From NCBI GenBank assembly GCA_036337945.1, contig JAYZDF010000116.1:1-16748 (forward strand): 16,748 nt of DNA. The letters run 5' to 3'. Below, one piece after another: positions 7,767-15,873 of the stretch. Under the pieces are notes generated by a model. It saw only the letters and a list, made by a program, of their open reading frames with translations. It was not told the DNA's origin and did not search any database. Source of the DNA: JAYZDF01 sp036337945 (GTDB taxonomy: Bacteria > Myxococcota > Kuafuiibacteriia > Kuafuiibacteriales > Kuafuiibacteriaceae). How positions within the stretch are numbered: the first letter of the stretch is position 1; every line of letters starts with the position of its first letter. The position numbers and the translations under genes were made by a program.

Positions 7767-9152
7767 TTAAATGAGATTGGGTAAAGGGCCAATTAGGTCA
7801 AGGTGGTGGCCATCTTGGCTTTGAACATGTTTCAGTCCAACGTGGTCGGTGTCCATGCCCATGGCTTGCGCGACGCTAATGAGCAAATGTTGGTGAGGTA
7901 ACCCAGATGTCTCCGTGAAGCCGCCTGGTGCAAGCACCCGACTTGGGGTTTCGTGCGGCCAATGCAGGTAGCGCCCCGTATCGAAGTGCCACCCACCGCC
8001 TAGGATAATTGGGCAGTAATGTTGATAACCGTGCCAGCCGTTTGCAAGCTCAGAGCCCGAGACAATCAGTGTATTGTCCATGACACTGCGTCCATCGACA
8101 TCGGGCATGTCTGAAAGCTTGTCCACGAGGCGGCCGAGCTGCGTCATATGCATCGTAAGATAGTCCGCCATGGCCTGATGCTTGGCGGGTGAGTTGTAGA
8201 TTTCATGCGCAAGTCCTTTATGAACATTGTCGCTGATATCATCTGCACCGAAGTTCGCGGTGGGCATTTCTCCCAGCGATAGCGTTGCCACTCTCGTTAC
8301 ATCACAGGCGAAGGCTGCGGTGACCAAATCCGAAAAAGTATCAAAGCGGGAGTCATAATCCGGCTGTGACATCACTGGGCCCGGTGTATCGTTGCAGTTC
8401 AGCATAGACATGCCTTCAATGCGCTGACTTAGGCCGGATAGTAAGTTGTAGTGCGCGTCCAGCTTCATGCGTTGTTCTGCGCCGAGGCGCGGTGCGAGCT
8501 GCGCGTATTCTGCGTAGGCAAAGTCGATAGCGCTCTTACGACGCGCGGTGAGCGGGTCCGGTGCGGCGGATGGTCCGAACAATCTCTCCCAAACTCGTTG
8601 AGGCGTGTTTTCGATAGGCAGTCTTACCCCATTCGCGCCATAACTGATCGGTCGGCCATTTTCGCTGGCGTCATCGACTGAGATTTCAATCGATGGCAGG
8701 CGATCTGTGCGAGCGATGTGTGGTGCGATGAGTTGATCTAGTGAACTAGAACGCGAGCGGGTGTCTGAGGAGCTAAAATTCGCCCAGTTGCCGGTCCAAG
8801 CATGCACCCAACCTGTGTCATGTCGGTTGCCATCCATATCCAGCTCGGCAGTAACTAACGATAGTCCGTCCAGGGCGAGCATGCGGTTTCTATGCCGGTA
8901 AAGCGGAGCCAGAATTTGGCTGAACTCGCTTTGCATCATCTCGCTGAAATTGAGCGTCCAGGTTTCCGTGTCGATTTTCCCGGCGGGTCTAATCTTCCAG
9001 GCATCATAGGGCCAACCATGACAGTGCGACACGATGATGAGCCGCTTGGGCGCCATAGATTGGGCGTGTGCTCGAAATGGTGACCAGAGGCCGCTGCTGG
9101 TCAATGCACTGGAAGCTCCGAGAGCTTTGAGAAAATTGCGTCGGCTGATCAT
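7767..9152 (-). CDS. Tat-exported DUF1552-family protein
   Basis: A 461-residue protein of the DUF1552 family, whose biochemical function is not established. The N-terminus is a twin-arginine export signal (SRRNFLKALGASSAL, from residue 3, cleavage near AHAQ), so it should be folded before export to the periplasm. The body carries family-like segments: an opening strand RLIIVSHCHGWPYDAW, LAPLYRHRNRMLALDGLS, the SSLDQLIAPHIA segment, ERLFGPSAAPDP, the long helix around KSAIDFAYAEYAQLAPRLGAEQR, and FACDVTRVATLSLGE. Several His and Asp residues (SHCHG, NRHDTGWVH, NVHKGLAHE) could bind metal, as in related sulfatase-like folds; this is inference. The ATG overlaps the stop of the upstream DUF1592-type gene in an ATGA junction, with GGAGG 6 nt upstream, so translation is coupled and the two products probably act together. 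The same arrangement recurs at the right end of the window. Confidence 0.9.
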   Translation of the reverse strand: MISRRNFLKALGASSALTSSGLWSPFRAHAQSMAPKRLIIVSHCHGWPYDAWKIRPAGKIDTETWTLNFSEMMQSEFSQILAPLYRHRNRMLALDGLSLVTAELDMDGNRHDTGWVHAWTGNWANFSSSDTRSRSSSLDQLIAPHIARTDRLPSIEISVDDASENGRPISYGANGVRLPIENTPQRVWERLFGPSAAPDPLTARRKSAIDFAYAEYAQLAPRLGAEQRMKLDAHYNLLSGLSQRIEGMSMLNCNDTPGPVMSQPDYDSRFDTFSDLVTAAFACDVTRVATLSLGEMPTANFGADDISDNVHKGLAHEIYNSPAKHQAMADYLTMHMTQLGRLVDKLSDMPDVDGRSVMDNTLIVSGSELANGWHGYQHYCPIILGGGWHFDTGRYLHWPHETPSRVLAPGGFTETSGLPHQHLLISVAQAMGMDTDHVGLKHVQSQDGHHLDLIGPLPNLI

Positions 9153-11014
9153 TGGGAACCTCCGCCGTTTCGATACCGAAAGAGATCACTGGTGGTTATA
9201 GCGATAAGCAACTCTTTAATTTGGTCACTTTCTCTAAAGGAGGCTTGGAGTCGCTGCACTTCCGGATGTTTATCATCGAGCTGTATTCCGGTTGCGTACC
9301 GCGTCCAGCGCAAGCTGTAACAATCTCGGACCTGAGTGCTTTGTGCCAATTGCTCCGTAAGTTCTACCGCATTTTGAAATTCAAAAGTTTCTCCACTGCT
9401 AAGACTGAAGTTGCCGCTTGCATCGACAGGTTGCCCATTATCTTCAGCGCGAAGTTTACCCATCGCATCGTAGTGTTCGAAAGCAAACCCGGGCGGATTG
9501 AGGCGTTGATGGCAAGTATTACAACTTGGAGGTTTGGTTGCTTCCTCCGTACGAACGCGATTCGTCGCCGATACGGTTTCTGTATCGGGTGGAATTTCGC
9601 CTTCGGCTCCAGGAGGTGGCGATCCAAAGTACTGGCAGGCGATACGCTCTAGCAGGCGTTTCCCACGGATGATTGGTGCTGGGTGAACAGTATATGCTCC
9701 CATTGCGAGTATGCCCGGGTGCGTGAGTACACCAGAGCGCTCGTTCGCAGGGAAGGTTGCGGGATATAGGTTGAGCGTCCGCTTCGCACCTTGTGAGAAG
9801 ATGATGAGATCAATAGGCACAGCGATCGTCTCATCTGATGAGCGTTTCGCATTTGGTCCGTAGAGCGGTGCGGTGTTGTTCGACATAAAGCCCGTATTGT
9901 CGGTCAGCAAAGCGGTTAGGGTGCCTTGGCCATCGAAAACCGTATTTTCTATGAAGTATCGAAGCTCGGCTTCGAGAGAGTAACGAATTGGCCCGAGGAG
10001 TGCGGGCCATACGCCATCGCCGGTCGTATCTAGAGGCGGCTCGGGAGCTATTCCAAAAGTTGGCCCAAATACGCGTCGGGCAGGGGACATACCGCGAATC
10101 TGATCTGCTTCAAGCCACTGCTCGTGGAAGCGAACCACCGTTTTTCGCGCGCGGTCATCATTTAGCAAGCGCGTGGCCTGGGCACGAATTTGTTCTTTGG
10201 TCGATAGTTCCCCTCGCGCGGCGGCTGCGAACAAAGTGACGTCGGGAATGCTGTCCCACAAAAAGTATGACAGGCGATTGGCCATCTCCCAGTCTGAGAG
10301 CGGTAAAGCATTCCCTGCTTGTTGTTCTGGCTGTCCGAATTCGACGCGAAATAAAAATGCAGGGGATTGCAAGATTCCAGAAACAGTGAGAGCGATCGCT
10401 TCTTCGGCATCTCCGGCATTCCAGTTCGAGGTCCAAAAGTTCTCTAAGCGTTCGCGTTCATCTTCTTTTATCGGACGGCGCCAGGCCCGCTGCGCAAACC
10501 GCTCGATACTTTGCCAACCGCAATTCTTTTTAGCTTCCCCAGCAAGAGTCGCCCAATCAGGACAAACGAAAAAGACTGGTGACACTAAGCTGTAGGCTGC
10601 AAAGTGATTGGCTGCTTTTTGTATCTCTTCTAACTGATACGCAGAAGCGACTTGCCCGTCGGCCATGCCTTCAAAGTGGTCAACGCCAAGTTCTTTAGGA
10701 AAGGCCCAAGGCCACGGAGGAGTCTCGGCAGCTTGTGAACCAAATAATCCCGCTCTCATCCCTTCAGGCGGAGAGATACGAGCGGCGGCCGCTGGTGGAG
10801 CCGGCCATTCGTTTCCGTTACCCGGGAAACCAAGCAAGTCCCTGATGGAGTTATTGTATTCGGTCGGCGTGAGCGCGACGAGGGGCGCACTGTTTGCGGC
10901 AACCGGGGTTGAGGGCGGCGTATCGGGTTCAGTCGACTTACAGGCAGTTAATAAAGCAATGCATCCGAGTACAGCGATTTTTCCGTACGTTTGATAATTT
11001 GTGAACTTAGGCAT
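9149..11014 (-). CDS. DUF1592/DUF1588 planctomycete-type cytochrome-like lipoprotein
   Basis: A 621-residue lipoprotein. The ATG at 11012-11014 is chosen because it opens with a lipoprotein signal ending LLTAC (lipobox C25); a longer frame from a TTG at 11062 would add 16 residues before the signal. The usual domain order of this family is visible: a DUF1587-like start (LTPTEYNNSIRDLLG, about 48-62), a DUF1595-like helical part with WRRPIKEDERERLENF and SPAFLFRVEFG, DUF1592 (LSDWEMANRLSYFLWDSIPD and VVRFHEQWLE), DUF1588 (RSGVLTHPGILAMGAY, then CNTCH at 498-502 and LNPPGFAFEHYDAMG), and a DUF1585-like C-terminus with TSDLFRYR. The CxxCH could bind haem c, so an electron-transfer or oxidative role at the envelope is possible, though the family's reaction is unknown. 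It is the first gene of an operon with the DUF1552 gene (ATGA overlap) and the KGD lipoprotein, and its promoter must lie in the 172 nt shared with the divergent oxidoreductase gene. Confidence 0.9.
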   Translation of the reverse strand: MPKFTNYQTYGKIAVLGCIALLTACKSTEPDTPPSTPVAANSAPLVALTPTEYNNSIRDLLGFPGNGNEWPAPPAAAARISPPEGMRAGLFGSQAAETPPWPWAFPKELGVDHFEGMADGQVASAYQLEEIQKAANHFAAYSLVSPVFFVCPDWATLAGEAKKNCGWQSIERFAQRAWRRPIKEDERERLENFWTSNWNAGDAEEAIALTVSGILQSPAFLFRVEFGQPEQQAGNALPLSDWEMANRLSYFLWDSIPDVTLFAAAARGELSTKEQIRAQATRLLNDDRARKTVVRFHEQWLEADQIRGMSPARRVFGPTFGIAPEPPLDTTGDGVWPALLGPIRYSLEAELRYFIENTVFDGQGTLTALLTDNTGFMSNNTAPLYGPNAKRSSDETIAVPIDLIIFSQGAKRTLNLYPATFPANERSGVLTHPGILAMGAYTVHPAPIIRGKRLLERIACQYFGSPPPGAEGEIPPDTETVSATNRVRTEEATKPPSCNTCHQRLNPPGFAFEHYDAMGKLRAEDNGQPVDASGNFSLSSGETFEFQNAVELTEQLAQSTQVRDCYSLRWTRYATGIQLDDKHPEVQRLQASFRESDQIKELLIAITTSDLFRYRNGGGSQ

Positions 11015-11186
11015 TTTGACGTGCTCGCTATATATGTCCCCGATTTTGAACGTGTTTTTCAATCCTGCTTCTTACCCTGCAAAATCAGTTGATTTGATAA
11101 GTGATACTGCCGGCTCCTGGAAAATGTCTAGTGTTTTCGGATTCCTACAGTTGACGTCGTGGCCTGTAGAGACGACAAGTAGCGGT

Positions 11187-12092
11187 ATGGCAAATTCAGA
11201 AATCTACTTTGTTACTGGAGGCACCGGCCGAATTGGAACAGCCTTTGCCCATGAAATGGCATCAAGAGGTTATTCTGTAAGACTCGGCACCCGCGATCCC
11301 GCCAAGGCAGCAAGTATCGCCCGCGCTCATTTTGGCCCTGGAGTCGTTGAACCGGTGGTCATGTCGATTGATGATCGAACGGGTCTTGAGAAGGCTTTTG
11401 AAGGCTGTACAGGCGGGCTACTTGTAGCTCCGTTTGGTGAGATGAAAACCTGGCATGAGAGAGTAGCTGAAGCAGCGGCCGCGCAGAAGGTGAGCCACTT
11501 GGTCAAAGTGAGTGTGACTGGTGCGCGAGGGCCAGACAATGACCCTCCACCAGGAAGAATCCCGAGTATGCATTGGGAAGGCGAAGAGATTGTTCGTGCA
11601 TCAGGCATTCCGTCCACCGTGATTCGTCCAACGATTTTTGCGCAGCATTTTTTCGGACTAAGTCAGATTTTATTTTCAAAAGGAAATGACAAGTTTTACT
11701 TGCCGACCGGAGATACGAAGGTCGCCTGGCTGGACTGCCGCGACATTGCGATTTGTGCCGCGGCAATTCTGAGCTCTCCCGAAAAACGCGCAGAGTTCGC
11801 GGGTGCGGCATTCGAATTGACAGGCCCGACCGCGATTGACGCAGCAGAGATTTCAACGATTCTAAGTGCTGTGTCCGGTCGAGACATTCACCACGTCGAT
11901 GGTATGGATACTTTTTCGAAGAGAGCTCAAGAGCTAGAGCTCTCTGATATGATCAAAGGCATTTACCAGGAAGCAGCAGAAGGTTGGTTTTCGACCGTCG
12001 AAAATCAGGAATTCTTGCAGGTCACCGGAAGGTACACCACGTCATTTGCGAAGTTTGCTTTTGACCACGCGTCATGGTTCTCGGCCAAATGA
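11187..12092 (+). CDS. NmrA-like NAD(P)-binding oxidoreductase (atypical SDR)
   Basis: A 301-residue soluble protein with an N-terminal Rossmann fold: the strand IYFVTGGTGRIG (residues 6-17) holds the GGTGxxG dinucleotide-binding loop, followed by RLGTRDPAKA, where the arginine after the second strand suggests NADP(H). Next come GLLVAPFGEM, HLVKVSVTGARG, and PSMHWEGEEIVRASGIPSTVIRPTIFAQ, the typical NmrA/QorB-like order; a YxxxK catalytic pair is not evident, which is usual for this subgroup. It may be an NAD(P)H-dependent quinone or aldehyde reductase or a redox sensor. The frame is open upstream to 11001, but the ATG at 11187 places the start five residues before the Rossmann strand, and the upstream residues look like non-coding sequence overlapping the divergent gene; the ribosome binding site is weak. 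The gene ends 8 nt from the convergent ridA stop. Confidence 0.85.
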   Translation: MANSEIYFVTGGTGRIGTAFAHEMASRGYSVRLGTRDPAKAASIARAHFGPGVVEPVVMSIDDRTGLEKAFEGCTGGLLVAPFGEMKTWHERVAEAAAAQKVSHLVKVSVTGARGPDNDPPPGRIPSMHWEGEEIVRASGIPSTVIRPTIFAQHFFGLSQILFSKGNDKFYLPTGDTKVAWLDCRDIAICAAAILSSPEKRAEFAGAAFELTGPTAIDAAEISTILSAVSGRDIHHVDGMDTFSKRAQELELSDMIKGIYQEAAEGWFSTVENQEFLQVTGRYTTSFAKFAFDHASWFSAK

Positions 12093-12100
12093 GCCTTTGG

Positions 12101-12478
12101 TTATTTGACTGCGATACAATCAATCTCGACCTTTACGTGCTTGGGTAGAGTACGGACGGCTACCGCCGCTCGAGCAGGCTTCGATTCGTTGAAGTATTGA
12201 CCATATATCTCGTTGACCGTGGCGTAATCGTCCATGTCCGCCAAAAAGACGGTGGTTTTGACGACGTGGTCGTAGGTATAACCAGCGGCTTCGAGCACCG
12301 CTCCCAGGTTTTTGAGCACCTGCTGAGTTTCTTCCTTTATACTTGAATCGATCAATTCGCCGGTCGCAGGATCCAATGCGATTTGACCACTGCAATAAAG
12401 TACCCCATTCGCTTCAATGGCTTGACTATAAGGGCCAATCGCTGCCGGTGCTGCCTCAGTAGATATGACTTTCTTCAC
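12101..12478 (-). CDS. ridA: RidA family 2-iminobutanoate/2-iminopropanoate deaminase
   Basis: A 125-residue cytoplasmic protein that hydrolyses reactive enamine/imine intermediates released by PLP enzymes such as threonine dehydratase, protecting other PLP enzymes from damage. The start is the GTG at 12476-12478: it has ACGAGG at good spacing and gives MKKVISTEAAPAAIGPYSQ, the standard RidA opening, at the usual family length. The longer open frame to 12634 has no family resemblance and would run towards the neighbouring leader. Key positions of the active RidA subfamily are present: Y17 in GPYSQ, S30 in CSGQI, R103 in PARAAV and E118 in VKVEID. The cysteine usually found two residues after the arginine is alanine here, which is tolerated in many homologues. 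It is transcribed away from the cobalamin-riboswitch gene and converges on the oxidoreductase gene. Confidence 0.93.
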   Translation of the reverse strand: MKKVISTEAAPAAIGPYSQAIEANGVLYCSGQIALDPATGELIDSSIKEETQQVLKNLGAVLEAAGYTYDHVVKTTVFLADMDDYATVNEIYGQYFNESKPARAAVAVRTLPKHVKVEIDCIAVK

Positions 12479-12598
12479 GAGCGCCTCGTAGCATATTGCC
12501 GAATAATCATAAAACGCGCGCTTAACCCCGCAAGTCGGCCCCGAAGACCTTCCACGAGACTGAGGCGCGACGAATCCCTCGAGAGTGCTCTGTTGTGG

Positions 12599-12628
12599 TT
12601 GACAGCTGCGCGATAAGGACGCTAGCCG
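12599..12628 (+). promoter_or_regulatory. Possible promoter of the riboswitch transcript
   Basis: A perfect TTGACA -35 element lies at 12599-12604. The matching -10 is poor (TAGCCG at 12623-12628, 18-nt spacer). A start near 12635 would place the transcript 5' end just before the riboswitch, which is where it should be; the weak -10 keeps this tentative. Confidence 0.35.
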
Positions 12629-12642
12629 TCTCACAACTTAAC

Positions 12643-12735
12643 TTGAGTATGCAGCAGGGAAGTCAGTGTAACTCTGGCACGGTCCCGCCACTGTGAAGCC
12701 ATTTTGGGCGCAGTCAGAATACTGTTGATACTCCT
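12643..12735 (+). ncRNA. Cobalamin (B12) riboswitch aptamer
   Basis: The core at 12657-12697 follows the cobalamin aptamer consensus closely: GGGAAG, a short TCAG/CTGG stem around TGTAACT, CACGG, then TCCCGCCACTGTGAA, which contains the B12-box-like CCGCCACTG. Downstream CAGTCAGAATACTG (12711-12724) matches the conserved 3' AGTCAGxATAC element. The closing stem is visible as GAGTAT (12645-12650) pairing with ATACTC (12728-12733). The arm between core and 3' element (about 12698-12710, GCCATTTTGGGC) is very short, so this is a compact form. It lies in the 5' leader of the His-rich lipoprotein gene starting at 12776; cobalamin binding normally lowers expression of such genes. Identity as a B12 riboswitch is strong; which cobalamin form it prefers is not known. 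Confidence 0.9.
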
Positions 12736-12740
12736 CAGAT

Positions 12741-12771
12741 GTACCGTCGGCGGAAGACCGACGTGAGGTAC
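12741..12771 (+). promoter_or_regulatory. Riboswitch expression platform: hairpin over the ribosome binding site
   Basis: GTACC (12741-12745) pairs with GGTAC (12767-12771), and inside it GTCGG (12746-12750) pairs with CCGAC (12758-12762), leaving loop CGGAAGA and a GTGA bulge. The Shine-Dalgarno-like TGAGGT (12764-12769) is thus partly in the stem and bulge, 6 nt before the ATG. This is the layout of translation-controlling cobalamin riboswitches, in which a loop of the aptamer contacts the hairpin loop and holds it closed when ligand is bound. No T-run follows, so transcription termination is not the mechanism. The hairpin is seen; its link to ligand is inferred. Confidence 0.75.
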
Positions 12772-12775
12772 TGAA

Positions 12776-13213
12776 ATGAAACGAATTCTCTTAATTTCTA
12801 CTATATTTGCTCTAGCTGCAGCGATTTCCGCGTGCGGAGACGACCATGACCATGACCATGAAGGTCACAATCACAATGAGGAAACGGCATTCCCGCTGAT
12901 TGGTACTTGGACCAGCAATTTTGGTGGTACCGAAGTGATCACCTCAACCTCTTGGAATGGCTCTAGATTAGCGGAGTTCGATGCAGATGCTTTTGTCGCA
13001 TACACACAAAACGCAGCTGATGCATCCTTCGGCCCGAATCAATTCAACAAGATTGAATGGACAGGTTTGACGGATAACTCCTTCTATTACTGTTTCGTTG
13101 ATTTTGGTCTTGCTACCCTCGAGGCGGCGAAATCATCAACTCAGACGGCTGACTCTAGCGACCCAGATAACAGTGGCTGCGGCGGCTTCAGCTGGACGAA
13201 GCTTACCAAGTAA
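12776..13213 (+). CDS. Riboswitch-controlled small lipoprotein with His-rich metal-binding-type segment
   Basis: A 145-residue lipoprotein that I cannot assign to a named family. A lipoprotein signal peptide (MKRILLISTIFALAAA) ends in ISAC at C20. Directly after the lipid anchor is a short histidine/acid run, DDHDHDHEGHNHNEE, of the kind used to bind or collect Zn, Co or Ni ions. The remainder (about 38-145) looks like a small beta-rich domain: LIGTWTSNFGGTEVIT, IEWTGLTDNSFYYCFVDFG, and GCGGFSWTKL at the end; its two or three cysteines may form a disulfide. The start is fixed by the ribosome binding site inside the riboswitch hairpin. Being under a cobalamin riboswitch and exposed at the envelope, it may take part in capture of cobalt or of a corrinoid, as a lipid-anchored accessory protein. 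That role is inference; neither a transporter nor a B12 enzyme is adjacent. A strong stem-loop follows, so it forms a single-gene unit. Confidence 0.88.
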   Translation: MKRILLISTIFALAAAISACGDDHDHDHEGHNHNEETAFPLIGTWTSNFGGTEVITSTSWNGSRLAEFDADAFVAYTQNAADASFGPNQFNKIEWTGLTDNSFYYCFVDFGLATLEAAKSSTQTADSSDPDNSGCGGFSWTKLTK

Positions 13214-13225
13214 TTCTGAGGACAT

Positions 13226-13257
13226 AAGGCTACAGTTTTTTGTAAAACTGTAGCCTT
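13226..13257 (+). terminator. Strong stem-loop after the riboswitch-controlled gene
   Basis: AAGGCTACAGTTTT (13226-13239) and AAAACTGTAGCCTT (13244-13257) form a perfect 14-bp stem with a TTGT loop, 12 nt after the stop codon. The 3' flank (CATTCACC) has no real T-run on either strand beyond the stem ends, so it is terminator-like rather than a textbook intrinsic terminator; the A/T ends of the stem may serve. It isolates the lipoprotein gene from the next gene. Confidence 0.75.
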
Positions 13258-13392
13258 CATTCACCTCTATTCTCAAATCGCTTTCAGCCGTACGCTAGCT
13301 CATAGTGATCACGGTCACAGCTAAGCTGGCGACAATATTCCTAAATTCCGGGATCAATACCTCAGTCATTTGATATATACTCTTCCAATCAA

Positions 13393-15873
13393 GTGAGGTC
13401 TTTGTTGGCATTGTTAATGCAAACGAAATATCTCATGAAACTAGACCGCATCAAAGCAGGACTAGCGCAGATCAAGATGAGTCATATTACGTCAATAGAC
13501 CGACTTCGCAGTATGAGAACAAGGACGGGCTGCAAATCCGTTCTTGCCTGCATCGTCTTTATTGGAGTGGTTGGCTGCGAAGCGAACAATATAGAAGGGC
13601 AATTGTACGTGGACAATGGTTCACGTCCGCCCATCGTTTTAGAGCGGCCTGATTCGGGCGTAAGTACACCGATGAATCCGGATGCAGGTACGCCTCCCGT
13701 TGAGCCGCCTGGTCCAACCGAGTGCAATATCGAGAGAGTTTTCCAAACATCTGGGTGTGCGAACAGCGGCTGCCATGCGCCGCCTGTCCAAGCAGCTTTG
13801 GACCTGGTCGCACCGAATCTAGCTCAGCGACTTATGGACGCGCCCTCGCACGTGCCAGGTTGCGAGAACCGCAAGGTTATTGATAGCGAGGACTATACTC
13901 GAAGTGTGCTCTTGCAGTCGGTCGGCGCTCCTGAGGCACAAGCTGATTCGGGTGACAGTTGCCAGATTGTCATGCCTCCGGCTCCGTGGACGCAAATGTC
14001 CGACGCGGATATTACTTGCCTGAGCGAATGGGTGAAAGACGCCATCGAAGCTCATAAACCGCCCGAACCGCCGCCCGAGCCATTTGAGGCGGCTTCCGTC
14101 TACGCTGTCGCGAGAAAGGTGAAGAATTTGGTCAACGGGCAAGCACCGACCCAACAGGAAATTGACCAGTTGGCGGCCGGAGACATTGATCTCAAACAAT
14201 TGATTGAACAATGGGCCACCGGAGACGCCTATTCGCGAAAACTTTCAGATTTTCTGTTAGTGGCGCTTCAGCAACGTTTTCAGGTTGAGAACAACGACCA
14301 GTTTGATCGTCTTCGACGTGGGACCTACGGTGCGGAATATCAAAAAATCTTAGAAGAATCGTTCGTAAGAACTGCCGCCGACATTATTGAAAGAGGTGCG
14401 CCTTTCAACGAGATTCTAACAACCAAGAGATGGCACGTGACGACCGCGAATTTGGTGCTGCTGCGATACGCCGACCAGACTGCCACGCAAAGAAATCAAC
14501 GACATCTTCTGTTTCAAAATGCAGAAGACGCGCCAGCAAGCCTTCGGGAGCAAATCGCTCAGCGACGTTGGCATCTTCCATCCCTGCCGAGCAATTGTGA
14601 CATTAGCCAGCAGGGTGCACTGGATATGCTTTTTGGCTTTGTTTTGCGCAGACAGTGTTCTCCACAACCTAACCGAAACGTTCGTTTCACAGACGGCCCC
14701 CTCACTCCAGCTGACTTTGAAGACTGGCGCGTAGTTGAATTTGTCGATTCAGATTCCAATCCGTCAAAGGAACTCATCCCATTTTACGATGTTCGGAATT
14801 TACGAAACGCTCAAACGGTTGCGACGCGAGTTCCTCGGGTCGGCTTTTTTACCACGAACGTATTTTTGAACAACTGGGCGACGAACATTGATAATCAATT
14901 TCGAGTCACCACCAACCAAGCCCTTCTTGGGGCCTTACACCTTAGTTACTCGTCCTCGGAGCCGACGGAGCCGCTTTTGGAGGAAGGTCTCGACCCCGAG
15001 CATTCTATGCCTGGTAGCTCGTGTCATGGGTGTCATCGGCAGTTAGACACGATGCGCGTGTATTTCGCGAAGCATTACAATGTAAGCTACCAGCTTCAAA
15101 CTGGAGCGCGGGGCGATGGTCCGATTTTTGACCCGATGCCGCGTTCCTCCTTCGCCTTTCGCGGTGTAACAAGAACCGACGGCGACCTTTACGACTTTGC
15201 GGAAACGCTTTCGAGTCATCCAAGATTCGCGACGGCTTGGGTGCAAAAGCTTTGTCTCTATGCGAATTCTGCCCGATGCGATGAGCAAGACCCGGCCTTT
15301 CAACAGATCGTCCAAAACTTCTCTTCTCATCTCGATTTCAAGCGAATGATGATTGACCTCTACGCTTCTCCGATCGTTACGGGTTCGGAAGAAACGAAGA
15401 CTTGGGGCAAAGAGACACCCATGGTGAGTATTCTTCGGCGAGAGCAACTCTGTGCGCTTCTCGACCAAAGAACAGGTCGTAACAACGTTTGCGGGCTGAG
15501 TCGCGTCAGCGATGTTCTTGGTCTTATTCCACGAGATGATTTTGCTCGCGGGGCAGTTGACCCGAGTCAGCCTACCCAATCGAGCGCATTCTTCTTCGCC
15601 GCCGCCGAAGCGGTCTGTGAGGCGGTAGCACGAAGCGTTGTGACTCAAAACGCTGCGGTTTTCCCGTTTAGCCAGCCTGAGGCATCAACGGAGCGCTTGG
15701 TTTCTCAGTTGATGGCGCTTCCGTCAGGTCACCCCAGATACGCGGCGACTCTTGCTGCGCTCAGCGCCCACTACCAGGCTTTGATTGATGCAGGCCGAAA
15801 CGAAAGAGATAGTCTGCGGTCAACATTTACACTCGCGTGCTTGTCACCCGATGTCATGGGGGTAGGGCTGTAA
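13393..15873 (+). CDS. Large cytochrome-like lipoprotein, distant relative of the DUF1588/DUF1585 group
   Basis: Up to 826 residues. A lipoprotein signal (SVLACIVFIGVVGC, lipid-bearing C62 in the longest form) is followed by a linker with DSG/DAG and Pro. Of the possible starts (GTG 13393, ATG 13435, 13477, 13513) the last places the signal at the very N-terminus and is most likely biologically, though none has a strong ribosome binding site. Residues 122-128 are CANSGCH, a CX4CH in the place of a cytochrome-c CxxCH, in a domain that ends with VMPPAPWTQMSDADITCLSEWV, as in haem domains of planctomycete-type cytochromes. The middle is helical and unfamiliar. Near residues 544-548 is a standard CHGCH followed by a segment that matches the DUF1588 pattern (SCHGCHRQLD), and then a DUF1585-like end (LDFKRMMIDLYASPIV). 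Its stop overlaps the next start (TAATG), so it forms a coupled pair with the Tat-exported protein, mirroring the pair on the minus strand. Probably an envelope redox protein; the reaction is unknown. Confidence 0.85.
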   Translation: MRSLLALLMQTKYLMKLDRIKAGLAQIKMSHITSIDRLRSMRTRTGCKSVLACIVFIGVVGCEANNIEGQLYVDNGSRPPIVLERPDSGVSTPMNPDAGTPPVEPPGPTECNIERVFQTSGCANSGCHAPPVQAALDLVAPNLAQRLMDAPSHVPGCENRKVIDSEDYTRSVLLQSVGAPEAQADSGDSCQIVMPPAPWTQMSDADITCLSEWVKDAIEAHKPPEPPPEPFEAASVYAVARKVKNLVNGQAPTQQEIDQLAAGDIDLKQLIEQWATGDAYSRKLSDFLLVALQQRFQVENNDQFDRLRRGTYGAEYQKILEESFVRTAADIIERGAPFNEILTTKRWHVTTANLVLLRYADQTATQRNQRHLLFQNAEDAPASLREQIAQRRWHLPSLPSNCDISQQGALDMLFGFVLRRQCSPQPNRNVRFTDGPLTPADFEDWRVVEFVDSDSNPSKELIPFYDVRNLRNAQTVATRVPRVGFFTTNVFLNNWATNIDNQFRVTTNQALLGALHLSYSSSEPTEPLLEEGLDPEHSMPGSSCHGCHRQLDTMRVYFAKHYNVSYQLQTGARGDGPIFDPMPRSSFAFRGVTRTDGDLYDFAETLSSHPRFATAWVQKLCLYANSARCDEQDPAFQQIVQNFSSHLDFKRMMIDLYASPIVTGSEETKTWGKETPMVSILRREQLCALLDQRTGRNNVCGLSRVSDVLGLIPRDDFARGAVDPSQPTQSSAFFFAAAEAVCEAVARSVVTQNAAVFPFSQPEASTERLVSQLMALPSGHPRYAATLAALSAHYQALIDAGRNERDSLRSTFTLACLSPDVMGVGL

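Noticed and set aside
10173..10595. Plus-strand open frame opposite the DUF1592-type gene
   Set aside because: Shadow of a well-supported minus-strand coding region; low-complexity translation.
11001..11186. N-terminal extension of the NmrA-like frame
   Set aside because: It overlaps the divergent lipoprotein gene and the Rossmann fold begins only after the ATG at 11187.
12479..12634. N-terminal extension of the RidA frame
   Set aside because: The family starts at MKKVIST with its own GTG and ribosome binding site; the extension has no resemblance to RidA and is Arg/Ser-rich.
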